In this document: positions 10,525 to 20,886 of the stretch, in pieces | Numbering within the stretch: the stretch's first letter is position 1 | How the letters are laid out: every line of letters starts with the position of its first letter | DNA from: Unio delphinus | Lineage: Eukaryota; Mollusca; Bivalvia; Unionida; Unionidae | Assembly (NCBI GenBank): GCA_029339505.1 | Contig: JAQISU010000022.1 | Span: 15,020,001 to 15,084,000, forward strand | DNA: 64,000 nt | Reading direction: 5' to 3' | Made by a program: the position numbers and the translations under genes | Notes under the pieces: model-generated | Databases searched by the model: none | Told to the model about the DNA's origin: nothing | Seen by the model: only the letters and a program-made list of their open reading frames with translations

Positions 10525-11196
10525 TCAACCAAATATTTGATCGAGTCCGATACGATATCGTGTCCGAGGGTCATGTAAATTTATTGTTATAAATCCGTGT
10601 GGGGCCGACTGAGCATGACTAAAGAAATTTCGAAATTGATTGAAGTCCATATTGGAACACCATGACTGCCAAATATTTCGTAGTGTATGTGTATCAACTC
10701 CATTAAATACAGCAAGAATATTACAGTTATCTCTGATCACTTTTGGTATTTGAGTGTAGCGTTGAGTGACATATATCACATCAGTGTTTTTGTGCCTGCC
10801 TCGGGAAAATATTCTAGATGGGTTTTTTTGTTTATCTAACATGACATCATCGTATACAACTAAATTGTTGATACTTCCATCGAGGTCTTCTACTGATAGG
10901 GCCTCGTCAATATCTGTAATAAATTCAATAATATTCTCACCGGCAATCTCTGAAGCGTTTTCATTAAAATCTTTTAGCACTTCATAGCATCACTGATCAT
11001 CTACACTAGGAGCAACTAAATACAACTTATCCCATTTCATCCATCTCATTATTAAATTGAGTAACAATTGCGTCTTGCCAGATCCAGATGGTTCAATTAT
11101 AATTGCGCGGATAGAGTTTGGTAGCGCTGCATGATGCTTAACTGGTTCTCTTGTTTTAGTCGCTGAAAAATCAATTATATTCATATCTCTATACAT
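10525..11196 (-). pseudogene. ATP: inner packaging ATPase (FtsK/HerA, A32-like), one stop
   Basis: Read from ATG 11196, the frame carries a P-loop (IIIEPSGSGKTQLLLN) and, after a single in-frame TGA at 10990-10992, continues in the same frame to 10525 with the Walker B strand NLVVYDDVM and the helicase-like tail typical of polintovirus genome-packaging ATPases. The first P-loop glycine is replaced by glutamate, which may matter for nucleotide binding. Its start lies only 4 bp from the divergent zinc-ribbon gene at 11201, so the two would have to share or overlap promoters; a start at 11184 is possible. The long frame upstream to 11490 is antisense to that gene and is not counted. Confidence 0.85.
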
Positions 11197-11200
11197 AATT

Positions 11201-11741
11201 ATGGATCTATATTGTGTGAAGTGTAAAACGCGTACTAGCACAAATGATGTGACGACGATTACAACTAAAAATAACAGATCAGCACTTACTGGTAGATGTG
11301 CAACATGTGGTATAAAAAAGTTTAGATTTGTTTCTACAAAATCAAAGATTTTACAATCCGGAGATGTTTTAAAAAAAAAAACGAGGAGGTGATATCGCAG
11401 CCAAGTTGGTAAAACTCCCTGGAACACCGTGGGCAAAGTATCCAGGAGAAAAGCACCTTCCAGGATATAGCTACTGTGGCCCCGGAACACGATTAGATAT
11501 CAGACTCAATAATCATAATCAACCCAACCCCGGTGAAAAACAAATAAACGCCATTGATAAGGCCTGTCACCTTCATGATGTTGCTTATAAAAGCAGCAAT
11601 CTGCAACACAGGCATCTAGCAGATGTGAAATTAATTCATGCGTTGAATGCCATTCCTGATAAATCCTTCACAGAAAAATTGGCTTCATTTTTGATAAAAT
11701 CGGCAATGAAAAGTAAATTGATGTTAGGTGCTGGTAATTAA
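11201..11741 (+). pseudogene. zinc-ribbon/phospholipase A2 fusion, frameshift in A-run
   Basis: The N-terminal frame (11201-11392) has two CxxC pairs (YCVKCKTRT and RCATCGIKKFRF), like the DUF5679-type zinc ribbon. An 11-A run at 11371-11381 shifts the frame. The new frame runs to 11741 and carries the parvovirus VP1-type phospholipase A2 signature: a calcium loop YCGPGTRLD and a catalytic helix DKACHLHDVAY with the HD pair. A viral PLA2 of this type helps virions leave endosomes; here that role is inferred. The continuous PLA2 part suggests one gene with a length error in the A-run. It ends just before the integrase start at 11749. Confidence 0.82.
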
Positions 11742-11748
11742 TAACAAC

Positions 11749-12724
11749 ATGGAATCTATTTACTATTCTCCAAAAGGATACTGGAGGGGTAAATCAGCAA
11801 TCAATAAACTCGCTAGCGCTGCAAAAGTGAAAAAAAAACCCACTGCGGCTCATTGGTTATCTAAACAGGCACTATGGCAGATTTATCTACCACCGCCTAA
11901 ACAAATCAATTTCTCGCATTTTGATGTAACCGGACCCAATGAAGTTCATCAGGCTGATATATTATTTCTGCCACATGACCACGGTTACAAATGCGCATTA
12001 ACCATAATTGATATTGCAAGTCGATACAAAGAAGCAGAACCGTTGAAAACAAAATCAGCCACTGAAGTGGCTTCTGCATTTGAAAGGATTTATCGACGAG
12101 GTCCTCTGCGTTGGCCAAATCTATTACAAATTGATCCTGGCAAGGAATTTCAGGGTGCAGTGTTATCAACAATGAAGAATCATAATGTCACCATCAGACG
12201 GGGGCATACTGCACTGCATCGCGATCAGGCAATTGTTGAACGGTTTAATAGGACGATTGCTGAACGGTTATTTGGATATCAATACGCAAAAGAATTCATC
12301 CAAGAAAAAAGATCCCGTTATTGGGTTAAAAGATTACCGGCTGTGATTACTGCACTGAATAATGAGATTACTAGAACAATTAATTTGAAACCTATCAATG
12401 CGATTTAAAAGAAGTCAATACCTGAAATGGAAATTCGAAGAATTTCACAAAAAGATTTCAAAGAACCAATTCTTGGTAGTAATGTCATTGTGAGGTATTT
12501 ATACGAACCAGGAGAGCTTGAAGGGGGGGGGGGGGAGGGGCAGAAAAAGGGCTACTGATCCTATTTGGAGTGTTACTGCACACAAGATATCTAGTATAAC
12601 ACGATCTACGGGTAGACCTCCAATCTATAAACTGGATTCAACTGCCCCTCAGCGTGGGTTTACTAGACAACAATTACAAGTGATACCCGAGGATGCTCAG
12701 TTACCACCACGGGGTCTTAACTAG
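11749..12724 (+). pseudogene. INT: inner retroviral-like integrase, stop plus G-run frameshift
   Basis: From ATG 11749 the catalytic core is open and holds the DDE triad: D70 in VHQADILFLP, D129 in LQIDPGKEF and E164 in QAIVERFNRTIAERL. The frame hits TAA at 12406-12408, continues in the same frame to a 13-G run (12523-12535), and then resumes in another frame to 12724, with an SH3-like barrel region (VTAHKISSI, IYKLDS) typical of integrase C termini. No chromodomain is seen, unlike the outer integrase. It inserts element ends and makes the short target duplication. Confidence 0.88.
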
Positions 12725-12898
12725 CGCCGTTGCGTCTATTGCACTCAAGACAAGTCAACATCACATTGTTTCTGACATGACCGAGATTATTTTTTCTGTC
12801 AACGGTAAATTGGCGAGGATCTTTATATGAATACTGCCAACGCATTATACAATTGCAACTTGCGCAGTGATTATTCTGTTGTTTCTTCAAAGTGATTA
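12725..12898. other. short intergenic gap between convergent integrase and polymerase genes
   Basis: No gene; it separates the 3' ends of the plus-strand integrase and the minus-strand polymerase. Confidence 0.6.
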
Positions 12899-15800
12899 TT
12901 AATTCAGCATCAATATCAAATTCTCGTTTTTTTTGTCTTGTTGTTTGTAACCGGAAAGTTTTTTATCAATAATTTTAACATCAACGATGCTAGCATCATC
13001 TATTGTGGTGTCATCATCTAAAACAATTCTTCGAAGTTGATTCATTTTTCGTACTCTGGATACTGCAAGATAGACTAAATTTGACCATTCGATGCGATTA
13101 TCTACTATCCAAACAATTGTATCCGATATAGTCAATCCCTGTGAAGAATGTATCGTCGCTGCGTATCCTAGCGTCCACGGGGATTTATTAGCACGCAATG
13201 CATCTTCAACGACATTGATATCAACCAGCACAATATCATTTAATACGAGAATTTGTTTTTCACGCTGTCCTGGAATATCCACTTCGATGTTCTGTTTTCG
13301 TGTATCCGAAGGCCTATAACAAAGAGGCACTGGAAGTGTTGCAAATCTTTCTTTATGCAATTCAAATAATTTCATCTGAAGTGTGTCTCTGACTATTTTT
13401 CTACTGGCAATTATCAAATCATTTGGTCTCCATGCTTCCCAGAAATAATTCATTGGAGTTTCTGAAATTATTTCACGCGCTATCTCACACTGGATTCTAT
13501 CCGGTTGTAATCTAATTAGTTCCTTAAATTCTTTTAATTCATTATCAAGTGATCTATGATCGGTATCAATTTCTTCATAATAGTCTACAAAACCCTTTAG
13601 CCATTCATGTGGGGATGCACCGACAAATGGTGGTGGTTGGCCGTGATCACCGCACATGACGATTTTTGTATTTTTCAATAACAACAACTCAAAAAATGTT
13701 TTTAATACATCTTCTGACACTGTGTCTATTTCATCCCAAATGATAATTTCAGGAATAAATTTCTCTCCCATACGCTCAGGAGTCCATTTATCTCCCTTCC
13801 ATCGGAAAAAGCTGTGATAGGTACAGGCATTTACCCCTCGCTGTATCATTTCTCCTGCAAGTCTATGAGTTGGTGTTAGCACAATCAGATTTGATTTCCC
13901 ACGAAATAACTCAATTGCACGAGTTGTTTTTCCTGACCCACCACAGCCGTTTAAATAAACTGTTTTATACCGGCATATTGGATCAGATACCAGTGGTGCA
14001 TTAGAAAATTCTGATTGAATCTTTTTGAGATTCCGATAATTATTTTCAATTGTAACATCTGCTGATTGAATATAATCATGAAGCATTTCCTTCTTAATTC
14101 TCCATGACCCCCAATTCTCGTTGCCAGTAGCCTTGCTACCGTTTATAAAATCAGCCATTTTGCTGTTTATGTAAAATGAATCAGTGGCAACTCTAACTGC
14201 GGTGTTAGGAAATCTATTTATCATTGAAAACAGATTAATAGAAGCATAACCAAGCATAGAAGCTCTCAAATGTGTGTACTGCGGATTGTACCCATCGTTG
14301 TAGGTAACAATTGTACCCAATTTGGTTCCACCGGACATAAATGCGTCCTTACGATTAACATATAGACCCTTATTCGTTAGATCCGCGATTACAAAATCGT
14401 ATTCAGCATTGTCTATAATTAACCGTGAAGAATATCTTGTATTATCGTATTTACCACCCTGGGTAAATTTACCGATTATTCTTCGTCCAAGATCTTTTGC
14501 TTCGTTGTTTCTGATTTCAAATAACTGTTTAGACCAATCGATGATTTGTTGTTCATTAAAATCAGGAAACAGTTTTCGCTGTTCGCTAATTATTTTTTCT
14601 AGATCAGGTTGTGGTAACCAGACTGATTTCTGTGCTCGATAGGATATAATTGCTTCACTGACAATTAATGATTTTAACATCTTACAATCAAGCATATACC
14701 GTAATAACTCTATTGGCATCCAGTGTTTTTCAGACATGTGTTTACCAATCCAAAGATAACTACACGGATGAAGTCCTGTAGCCAATTCAAATGATACTAC
14801 ACGAGGGAATCCTGTTAAATCAAAATCAGGCAGTGGTCCATTAATAGCAACACGGGTCATTTCGTGTGTGGGGTGTCCAAATCGTTTGAAATATTTCTCG
14901 CATTCTCCATACCCAAGAAAACTTCCTGGATAACACGCAATCATATCAACGGAAATAACGGTTTCAGGGTCATATTTTGTATTCCATAACCCTCCATGGC
15001 TGTATTCAAGACAGCCCAATCTGACATCTGATAAAAACTCACTTCTCGTTGGTTTCCACGCGTTTTTCTTTCTAGCAAAATGTGCTGCAATTGATGGTAC
15101 TGTAAAACAGTTTGCTAATAATTGATCGTTGTTGAAATCTTCGATTTTCCCCCCAGAAAACTCACTAGCTAGTTTTTTCATTTGATTATGCAGCTCTTCA
15201 GTACGGTACAATTCTCCGTTGGGTCTTACAAACTGATCAAATCTACATTCATCGTCTGAAGCACTATGAAATAGCCACATTGACACAGGGTCTTCTTTAC
15301 TCAAATTGTAAATAGCATCAAAAATTTCTGCTCGGTAAAACACTCTTTAGGTCCCAACCCTGTTGGGAAAATATATTTTACGGTTCTATCCCGTGGGAAT
15401 ATTGTTACTGCAGATGACCACGCGTGTTCATTATGATCAATAATTTCAATTGGGGCTCCATTTTTATTATATTTCGATTCGTATAATACTTCTCCGGTGA
15501 TTGTCCTTACCGATATTGGAAATCTCAATGATGTTTCTAATTTATTTATATCCTGAATTGTTGCCCCATTCTGTTTCACCGTTAATTCCTATTCGGTTAT
15601 TTTCCTACGTCGCAGATCAGTTAGTTTATTTCCTCGGGATGCATTTGTGAAGTGTTCTATTATTCGTGTTGCTACACAATTGAGTTGCAAAGAATATTTC
15701 ATTGGTGCTAGTTTTGCAATATCAGGTTTTTCATTTAACGGATATATCCCGTAAACAACTGCTGTTACAGGATAAGATCTTTCGTAGTATGGTTTGTCAA

Positions 15801-16242
15801 TTCCAGTCAAAATTCCTGGTTTGGAATCTTGATTCACAGTGACAGTTTTTTTATCCTTGAGAATGGGTTCGTATTTATCCCTGATAATCCAATTTCCAGT
15901 GTCGTCACGGATAATGAATTTTATAGTGAAAAAATACCTTTTCTGCAAAAGATGTGATATTATCACTGCTGCTTTTTCATCATTCATGGTAGCGTCAACA
16001 CGACCATCAATTCGAAATGTTGACCAACAATGAGATGCTCCATCACGCTTGAATTCATTAAAACAGTCTCTGATTTTACTAATCATGGCTCTATCAAGAA
16101 TTTTATTCTTTGGTGTATCAGAAACTCTATCAAGATTAAATTTAGCATTTTTCCAAGGCGCAATTTTCGATAATCTCTCAAACTCCTCCATACTATAATT
16201 AAAACAAGTATTTAAATAGAAGGATTTTATATAATGAGTCAT
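12899..16242 (-). pseudogene. POLB: family B DNA polymerase fused to SF1 (Pif1/RecD-like) helicase
   Basis: Three consecutive minus-strand frames form one gene. 16242-15589 ends in TAG and the next segment (to about 15340) is in the same frame; a frameshift near 15340 leads to the 814-codon frame 15343-12899. In the last segment, polymerase motif A is VDMIACYPGSF (residue about 132), a basic motif B-like stretch (RRIIGKFTQGG) follows, and motif C is RVATDSFYI (about 385). A complete SF1 helicase then follows: P-loop GCGGSGKTT (about 466), motif II IIWDEID, motif III CGDHGQPPPF, motif V AATIHSSQGL and motif VI VYLAVSRVR. I see no convincing 3'-5' exonuclease motifs. A polymerase joined to its own helicase would make a compact replisome. 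The fusion is visible in one open frame. Confidence 0.87.
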
Positions 16243-16533
16243 TGCAAATGGCTCATGATTGGATCAACGACTCCGTGTAACAAATCATGCAGAAATGAAT
16301 TCTGTGAGTATCATATGCAAAGTTTTCGGCGTGGAAGCCTTGGTCCGTTACCCTGCATACGATGTGGGGTTGGGGTCAGGGGAAAATCACAATTATGTCT
16401 GAATTGCGGCGGCAAACGATACAGGGAACTAAAACGCTATTATGACAAACGAATAAAAAATACAGTCATTGATCCTACCGATGACAAAACCATAAAGACC
16501 CCTCAAGATTATATACAGAGACTTATATATTAA
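16234..16533 (+). CDS. small cysteine-rich zinc-binding protein
   Basis: 99 codons, open. It has several cysteine/histidine pairs (CNKSCRNEFCEYH, CIRCGVGVRGKSQLCLNCGG) arranged as two probable zinc-binding units, then a basic tail. The start overlaps the divergent polymerase start by 9 bp. Function not recognised; a nucleic-acid-binding regulator is possible but not shown. Confidence 0.65.
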   Translation: MSHCKWLMIGSTTPCNKSCRNEFCEYHMQSFRRGSLGPLPCIRCGVGVRGKSQLCLNCGGKRYRELKRYYDKRIKNTVIDPTDDKTIKTPQDYIQRLIY

Positions 16534-16571
16534 AGCAAATAATAAATTAGAAAAATAGTATTATTATACAA

Positions 16572-16943
16572 ATGAACCAAGAATTCAGACCTCACCCGGT
16601 GCTTGTTAATTATGAAGCATCCCGTGATGGTATTATCAGAAACCGCAGATTGAAGAAGCCAGTTGGATTTGTGACTAATCGAGGGTATTTGATGTTTGGT
16701 GCTGGGAAGAAAAATTATTATTGTCACAGATTCGTCTTCGAGGTGTTTAATGGATTGATCAAGGATGGTTATGTTATTGATCATATTGATTCCGATTCTC
16801 AGAATAATTCTTTATCAAATCTACAGGCTATTTCACAAGGTGAGAATTCAAAACGAGGAAACACTGGAAAATACTCGAAAAAAGCGAGACCTTTAAATCA
16901 TTCAATACAGTTACTAACGAAGAAATTTTTTTCCAATCTATGA
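16572..16943 (+). CDS. HNH endonuclease (NUMOD4-like, homing type)
   Basis: 123 codons, open. An N-terminal NUMOD4-like stretch (YEASRDGIIRNRRLKKP) precedes an HNH core with YCHRFVFEVFNGLI, VIDHIDSDSQNNSLSNLQ and the ENSKRGN segment. H, DH and N residues of the ββα-metal fold are present. Such enzymes nick DNA and often travel as free-standing homing genes in phages and large DNA viruses. Its place next to the polymerase fits a selfish passenger or a helper in replication or resolution. Confidence 0.85.
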   Translation: MNQEFRPHPVLVNYEASRDGIIRNRRLKKPVGFVTNRGYLMFGAGKKNYYCHRFVFEVFNGLIKDGYVIDHIDSDSQNNSLSNLQAISQGENSKRGNTGKYSKKARPLNHSIQLLTKKFFSNL

Positions 16944-17093
16944 ATAAAGCCGGTAAATATTTCAATATTTGTATATCCTCAGTACAATTTGTTGCAACAG
17001 GAGTACAAAATTCGGCTTTTTCTAAAAAAAATGAACAAAAAATTCGATTTTCGTATGTCTAATAACATCAAGGGAGATAATTCGTTTAGTTAT
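16944..17093. other. start of non-coding block between divergent gene sets
   Basis: AT-rich; contains AAGGGAGATAA at about 17070, the inverted form of the repeat that follows. No gene. Confidence 0.5.
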
Positions 17094-17241
17094 GAAAGAG
17101 TTATCTCCCTTAGATTGTGCAACTCGTTTAGTAATGAAAGAGTTATCTCTCTTAGATTGTGCAACTAGTTTAGTTATGAAAGAATTATCTCCCTTAGATT
17201 GTGCAACTCGTTTAGTTTTGAAAGAGTTATCTCCCTTAGAT
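17094..17241. repeat. 42-bp tandem repeat, about 3.5 units
   Basis: Units start at 17094, 17136, 17178 and 17220 and contain GAGTTATCTCCCTTAGATTG. TTATCTCCCTTA is a motif I associate with mollusc repeats. The frame is open on both strands, only because 42 is a multiple of three. Confidence 0.9.
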
Positions 17242-17706
17242 TCTGATTCAGCGCCGAGCATAATTAATTATCTGTTTTGTAAGAAAAGAAAGCAAATATA
17301 AAATGTTTTCAAACAATTATATTCTTTTTTTTAGTGTTTAATTCAAATATTCAGTCTCATTTAAATACTGTGAAGCACCATTGATAAGTATTCAAGGAAA
17401 TAGCAATAACACACCCTGTGGATTGACGCTGCTATATTAGTCACCTTATATACTATATGAAAGGTATAAAGCTGGGGCTTTCGAAGGCCAATCCGACCGA
17501 TCAAAAATAACCCACGCCATTGACACGTGTGCGTGGTTGACTTTTCTCAATCATGCAACCGGGTTTAATTTCATGGGTTGCTTTTGATTGGTCGGATGGC
17601 CGTAGAAAATCCGCCCCGTCGTTTCATGTTTGTGCTTTCTTGTGCTGTCCCACATCATTTCATCATAAATTCCATCATCATTGAATATAATCCATTCTTA
17701 ATTAAG
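17242..17706. other. non-coding DNA with an imperfect inverted repeat
   Basis: GGCCAATCCGACCGATCAAAA (about 17488-17508, one base more than shown here is not implied) is echoed in reverse complement by TTTTGATTGGTCGGATGGCC near 17582-17601, with AACCCA/TGGGTT also paired inside. The arms are about 90 bp apart. It could be a cis-acting site or a small foldback. No gene is supported. Confidence 0.45.
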
Positions 17707-17935
17707 TTAATTAAGTATATGTATACCTACAATCTGCCACAACACTCGAGTGGAGATATATACGGTATTGTACTGTCCTTAATTAAGTATATGTATACCT
17801 ACAATCTGCCACAACACTCGAGTGGAGATATATACGGTATTGTACTGTCCTTAATTAAGTATATGTATACCTACAATCTGTCACAACACTCGAGTATAGA
17901 TATATACGGTATTTATACTGTCCTTAATTAAGTTA
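17707..17935. repeat. 72-bp tandem repeat, three units
   Basis: Units begin at about 17707, 17779 and 17851 with TTAATTAAGTATATGTATAC and include ACACTCGAGTGGAGATATA. The third unit has diverged slightly. TTAATTAAGTTAATTAAG caps both ends of the array. Confidence 0.92.
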
Positions 17936-18404
17936 ATTAAGTATATGTTGTGACGTCACCCCCAAGCATATCTTCTGGGCGGTCTAAGATGGCGTTTGCC
18001 ACGTTAGGCCTCCCTTCCGGAGATGTATGTTTCGGGGTCTTGGGCTTACTTGGATGTGAAGGCAACCAAGGAGTTCCAAAGATGTGTTGTCGTATATATG
18101 TAACCTCTAGGTCTCTTTCACGCGTAAACATACCCTCTTGTGATTTTAACCCGTTATTTGACGAGTTAGATTCACTCTTAGAGGAATATGTTTCCGGTGA
18201 ATGACCTAAAATAAATAACATCCATGGATGTAATTAGCTCTCCGTCACATTTGGGTAGCCCCTTATGGTGTTCAAAATGAATTACCGGCCAAAAAAAGGT
18301 TCAATCGAAATCGAAGATTAAAAATCGAAGATTAAGAGAACCACAGTGGCCTATATCAAGGGGGCCAAATGACTGACAACCGATCATCATGGTTGTTATT
18401 TATT
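17936..18404. other. non-coding, no supported gene
   Basis: Short opposite-strand frames of 84-94 codons at 17937-18221 have no recognisable motif and overlap each other. CRE-like TGACGTCA occurs at about 17950. Confidence 0.45.
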
Positions 18405-18660
18405 TTGAAAAAATATATTTATATTTATATACAGACTGAATTCTGAAAAATATATTTATATTTAAATATTATTTATATTTATATTTATATACAGACTGAA
18501 TTCTGAAAAATATATTTATATTTAGATACTGACTGAATTCTGAAAAATATATTTATATACAGACTGAATTCTGCATTTATTTTTGAAAAATATATTTATA
18601 TACAGAATTAATTCTGCATTTTTTTTAAATATATATTTATATACAGAATGAATTTTGAAA
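18405..18660. repeat. AT-rich degenerate tandem repeat
   Basis: Repeated units of the type GAAAAATATATTTATATACAG plus ACTGAATTCT of varying length, about seven copies. Confidence 0.85.
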
Positions 18661-18718
18661 ATATTAACGGCTGATTTATTTTTGAAAAATGAATTAGAAA
18701 TATATATAATTATATAAT

Positions 18719-18886
18719 ATGAATTCTGAAAATATGAATAACATTATAGTTGAAATTGCAAAATTGAAATGCCAGGATATTAAACTATCTGACAATTTGA
18801 ATCCTGATAAAATTATGTCTGACTTTCAGGATATAGAATATGGTGTTAACAATAACAAGTATATGCTATATGATAAAAATCAGTGA
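18719..18886 (+). CDS. possible 55-codon ORF, uncertain
   Basis: An ATG-initiated frame with mixed acidic and hydrophobic residues (NIIVEIAKLKCQDIKLSDN). It lies just upstream of the virion gene block. Function not recognised; it may be fortuitous in this AT-rich stretch. Confidence 0.25.
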   Translation: MNSENMNNIIVEIAKLKCQDIKLSDNLNPDKIMSDFQDIEYGVNNNKYMLYDKNQ

Positions 18887-19241
18887 AAATGCATTAAAAA
18901 TATTTCACAGCAATAAAAATTCTATGAGAAAAATATTTTGTATTGTTAGTTGCAGCAATCATGATTTTGAAATGGAAAATCGACTACTTTACCCTACGGT
19001 TTTTTTTAAAAATAAAAAATCAATGAAAACAGACAAAAATCAATGAAAATCAATGAAAATTGGTCAAAAATCATCAAAAATGAATCCTAACAGCTTTTCC
19101 CTATGGAAAATCCCATGCAAAATCGACTCCTTGACCGTAAAATCTCAAAGATATTTTCAACTGAAAATCACCAAAACAGTCAAAAAATCAATGAAAATCA
19201 ATGAAAAACCATGAAAAATCAATGAAAAACCACCAAAAACA
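18887..19241. repeat. A-rich simple repeats (AATGAAAATC-like)
   Basis: From about 19020 there are many imperfect copies of CAATGAAAATCAATGAAAA. No gene. Confidence 0.6.
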
Positions 19242-20258
19242 GTGAATAAAAATAAAATTTCTGTTTATAAAAAATATTTCATAATGAATAAAAAAATAAA
19301 ATTTCTGTTTATAAAAAATAAAATCAATTCAACAATTATCAATCGAAAAAGGCTACGGGAATTCAAATTGAAAAATTGTTTGCAACTTCAAATAATGGTC
19401 AATGAAGCATTAACAACTAGATTGGCTTGTGAGCGACTAGACGCAATTAAGAAATTTATACTAATTCGCGACTCTGTCAGAAATAAACTGCAAGAACGAC
19501 AGAGTCTTCAGACTGACTTTGCTGCGGGATCTGAAGAGTTGTTTAAACCAATAACTACAACAACGAAACAGATAGTGTCAACAATCTCTGAAGAAGGAAA
19601 AAAACAGGAGACTTTTCTCCCTGTGTTAGAAAAAATAGCAAAAAGAACTAAACAAACAAAACAATCATTAAAAACACTTCCTCAGGATATATCAACCGCT
19701 TCAGAACGAAAATTTGATGGATTTCAAGAAGAACTAGTTAGTGGACTACCTAAATCAATTATATTTACCGATAGCGCTAAAAAACGAATTCTCAACGAGA
19801 ATATAGACAATTTAGGTGAATTTGCTGCTAACAGCTATGATTCACAAGAGAAGTTTTTCAAGGACAATTATACGAATTATAGAATGTCACATAATGAATG
19901 GGCTGATATAGTGTATGAAATAAATACTGGGAATTTAGATAGAAGGATGAAGGAATACAGGGACTTCAAGAGAAAATTTCAACTCCAAATAAGACAGCCA
20001 TACGATGAGGAGGAATTTCTGGTGAGTGGTCTAGTTGGAAACGCTAGCGTTTTATGTCCTGGTAATATTCTCAGTGATATAACACGATTAGAAGTTCTCA
20101 TCGGAGGAAAACGAGCTGGAAATAACTCTCCAGAAATAATTAATGAAGCAGCTGATATCTGCAGGCGGTTATTTCAAGGTGGTATCATGGATATTGCAAC
20201 ATATCGAGATTTCATTAACGAGTTAGCGGAAAATCATACTGATTATTACAGCGACTAA
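19242..20258 (+). CDS. helical minor virion protein (adintovirus-type, unknown role)
   Basis: Open to 338 codons; the true start may be the ATG at 19392, after a lysine/isoleucine-rich low-complexity head that looks non-coding. The body is mostly alpha-helical: a CERLDAIKKFILIRDSVRN start, then a long charged coiled coil (residues about 90-190) with threonine/lysine repeats, then a C-terminal segment with GGKRAGNNSPEIINEA. In this position, directly before the small pX-like and major capsid genes, MELD-type elements carry a long coiled-coil protein of unknown function. I recognise the gene order rather than a domain. Confidence 0.65.
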   Translation: MNKNKISVYKKYFIMNKKIKFLFIKNKINSTIINRKRLREFKLKNCLQLQIMVNEALTTRLACERLDAIKKFILIRDSVRNKLQERQSLQTDFAAGSEELFKPITTTTKQIVSTISEEGKKQETFLPVLEKIAKRTKQTKQSLKTLPQDISTASERKFDGFQEELVSGLPKSIIFTDSAKKRILNENIDNLGEFAANSYDSQEKFFKDNYTNYRMSHNEWADIVYEINTGNLDRRMKEYRDFKRKFQLQIRQPYDEEEFLVSGLVGNASVLCPGNILSDITRLEVLIGGKRAGNNSPEIINEAADICRRLFQGGIMDIATYRDFINELAENHTDYYSD

Positions 20259-20361
20259 GTCGAAAATTCTTTGGATTGAAAATTGCTAGCAATGAAAATC
20301 CGTAGATAAATAGTAATTAGAAATTGCTAGCAATTGAAAACACTAGTGTTTTTATAATAAG

Positions 20362-20833
20362 ATGATCATACACTACAACCATGACAAACCAACCAGCGTC
20401 TATGTGGTAAACTCACGATTGCCTGTTTATAGAGCATATTACGGAGATGGTTTCGGTGATACCATTGCAGGGTTATTTACAAGAATGGCCCCAAAAGTGA
20501 TGCCGTTGGCTAAACAATTAGGAATGAAAAGCAATTGATGTTATTCGTGGTAAGGGTATTAGTGCTGTTGGAGATCTTGCCGGAAAAGCGTTTTCAGCCG
20601 CGAAGAATAAAATAACATCATTGGTGCGACGACGAAAAAAGCAACCAGTTGTACTGCCATCTACAACTGTGATGCCTGCAAGTGTCAGCAAAGCAATAAA
20701 TAGCGCAGTGGAAGAAAAATTAGCATCATTAGTGACTCCATCACTTGATGTACAAAATAGCGCTATCATGAACGCGATAACAGGAAGTGGTTTGAAACCA
20801 AAAAGAAATTCGAAAAAGTTTCAACGACGATAA
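20362..20833 (+). pseudogene. inner minor capsid/core protein (pX/pVI-like), frameshift
   Basis: From ATG 20362 the frame runs 58 codons, with a glycine-rich hydrophobic stretch GDGFGDTIAGLFTRMAP, and stops at 20536-20538. A frame change around 20528 opens a second part to 20833 with a GISAVGDLAGKAFSAAKNK amphipathic helix, an RRRKKQ basic patch and a KKFQRR end. Glycine-rich hydrophobic start, basic middle and small size are typical of the adenovirus pX/pVI-like cement proteins of polintoviruses. Confidence 0.7.
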
Positions 20834-20886
20834 TGATTACAAAAAGTTAAAACGCTAGCGTTTCCAATTAAAAACACTAGTGTTTT

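Noticed and set aside
10990..11490. ATPase start at 11490
   Set aside because: The part upstream of 11196 is antisense to the zinc-ribbon/PLA2 gene, whose motifs are clear.
17094..17241. CRISPR-like array
   Set aside because: Units follow each other directly with no unique spacers, and the context is a eukaryotic element.
17022..17301. Open frames on both strands through the 42-bp repeat
   Set aside because: The repeat unit is a multiple of three, so any frame without a stop in one unit stays open; no protein motif.
17937..18221. Two opposite-strand frames of 84 and 94 codons
   Set aside because: They overlap completely, show no motif and lie in the repeat-rich non-coding block.
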